Shown here in pieces: positions 5,804 to 6,344 of a DNA stretch of 6,344 nucleotides. A model generated the notes under the pieces. The model searched no databases and was not told the DNA's origin. It saw only the letters and a list, made by a program, of their open reading frames with translations. The number at the start of each line of letters is the position of its first letter. Position 1 is the first letter of the stretch. The translations under genes and the position numbers were made by a program. The DNA comes from an uncultured Collinsella sp. (GTDB taxonomy: Bacteria; Actinomycetota; Coriobacteriia; Coriobacteriales; Coriobacteriaceae): assembly GCA_900757265.1 (NCBI GenBank), contig CAAENW010000299.1:1-6344 (forward strand), given 5' to 3'.

Positions 5804-6344
5804 ATGAGCGAAAAGCAAATGAGGCTCGGCGCCCTCGAAGCCGGCGGGACCAAGATGGTCTGTGCCGTGGTGTCCGGCGACGGCGAGGTCCTCGACCGTA
5901 TGGAGACCCCGACGCTTACGCCCGCCGAGACCGTCCCGCAGATGATCGAGTGGTTCACCGCCCGCGATGTGGACGCGTTGGGCATCGGCGCCTTCGGCCC
6001 GACCTGCGTCGACCCCAACGACGAGCGCTACGGCTCCATCCTCCAGACGCCCAAGCTCGCGTGGCGAGGCCATGGTCTTCGCGCCGCGTTCGCCGACGAC
6101 CTCGGGATTCCGGTGGCCTACGACACGGACGTTAACGTTGCCTGCCTCGGCGAAGTGGTCTTCGGCTGCTGCAAGGGGCTCGAGGACGCCGTCTACGTGA
6201 CCATCGGCACCGGCGTGGGCGCGGGCGTCATGTGCGCGGGCAGGCTCCTTCACGGCATGCTGCACCCCGAGGCCGGCCACATGCTGGTAAGGACCCGTCC
6301 CACCGAGGAGGGACGCTGCGTCTGCCCGAGCCACGCGAGCTGTC
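5804..6344 (+). CDS. ROK-family fructokinase (3' partial)
   Basis: The frame runs from ATG 5804 through the window end; 180 residues are visible of a family usually near 290-300. Motifs follow the ROK fructokinase pattern: GALEAGGTK (9-17, ATP phosphate loop), IGAFGP (61-66), TPKLAW (82-87), TDVNVACLGE (108-117, Asp109 as probable catalytic base), VTIGTGVGAG (132-141), HPEAGH (154-159) and a CVCPSHASC cluster (172-180). The last, with His159, matches the zinc site of this family. The TPK-x-x-W and HPE-x-GH forms are typical of ScrK/YdhR-type fructokinases rather than glucokinases. There is no N-terminal helix-turn-helix, so it is not a NagC/XylR-type ROK repressor. It would convert free fructose to fructose 6-phosphate in the cytoplasm, feeding glycolysis. 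It follows GH172 after 79 bases that contain a strong hairpin, so it is probably transcribed by read-through. Mannose or another hexose as substrate cannot be excluded. Confidence 0.88.
   Translation, partial: MSEKQMRLGALEAGGTKMVCAVVSGDGEVLDRMETPTLTPAETVPQMIEWFTARDVDALGIGAFGPTCVDPNDERYGSILQTPKLAWRGHGLRAAFADDLGIPVAYDTDVNVACLGEVVFGCCKGLEDAVYVTIGTGVGAGVMCAGRLLHGMLHPEAGHMLVRTRPTEEGRCVCPSHASC

Noticed and set aside
5804..6344. ROK protein as a transcriptional repressor
   Set aside because: The ATP loop starts at residue 9, leaving no room for an N-terminal helix-turn-helix, and the motifs match fructokinases.

Overview
The window is a GC-rich stretch with strong G/C preference at third codon positions. 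All genes lie on the + strand and are closely packed. It is a carbohydrate-uptake locus organised like the Bacillus subtilis lev operon. Base composition together with a mannose-family PTS and a LevR-type regulator suggests an intestinal or oral Actinobacterium of the Coriobacteriia (Collinsella/Olsenella-like). This taxonomic guess is inference only; no rRNA or other marker gene is present.

Layout. Bases 1-1934 hold the C-terminal part of a large LevR-type regulator: the end of an AAA+ sigma-54-interaction module, a degenerate PRD1, an EIIA(Man)-like domain, an EIIB(Gat)-like domain and PRD2. A 123-base gap (1935-2057) follows. It contains an imperfect palindrome but no promoter I can call with confidence. 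Then comes a complete mannose/fructose/sorbose-family PTS permease in the order EIIB (2058-2531), EIIC (2541-3326), EIID (3329-4162), EIIA (4189-4587). Next is a DUF2961/GH172 glycoside hydrolase (4600-5724). A strong hairpin (5752-5786) separates it from a ROK-family fructokinase (5804 to the window end, truncated).

How the genes fit together. EIIA and EIIB would relay phosphate from HPr to a sugar that enters through EIIC/EIID. The GH172 enzyme has no signal peptide, so it should cleave the imported sugar in the cytoplasm. The fructokinase would phosphorylate any fructose released without phosphate. The LevR-like protein, carrying its own PTS-type domains, would couple expression to PTS flux. 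The characterised GH172 founder from Bifidobacterium dentium is a difructose dianhydride I synthase/hydrolase. A reasonable hypothesis is therefore that this locus imports and hydrolyses a fructose-containing disaccharide or dianhydride: a lev-type operon with GH172 in place of levanase (SacC). GH172 also contains D-arabinofuranosidases, so the substrate is not settled by sequence.

The only non-coding stretches are the 123-base gap, a 26-base gap before EIIA and a 79-base gap before the fructokinase. No tRNA, rRNA, CRISPR array, insertion sequence or attachment site was seen.
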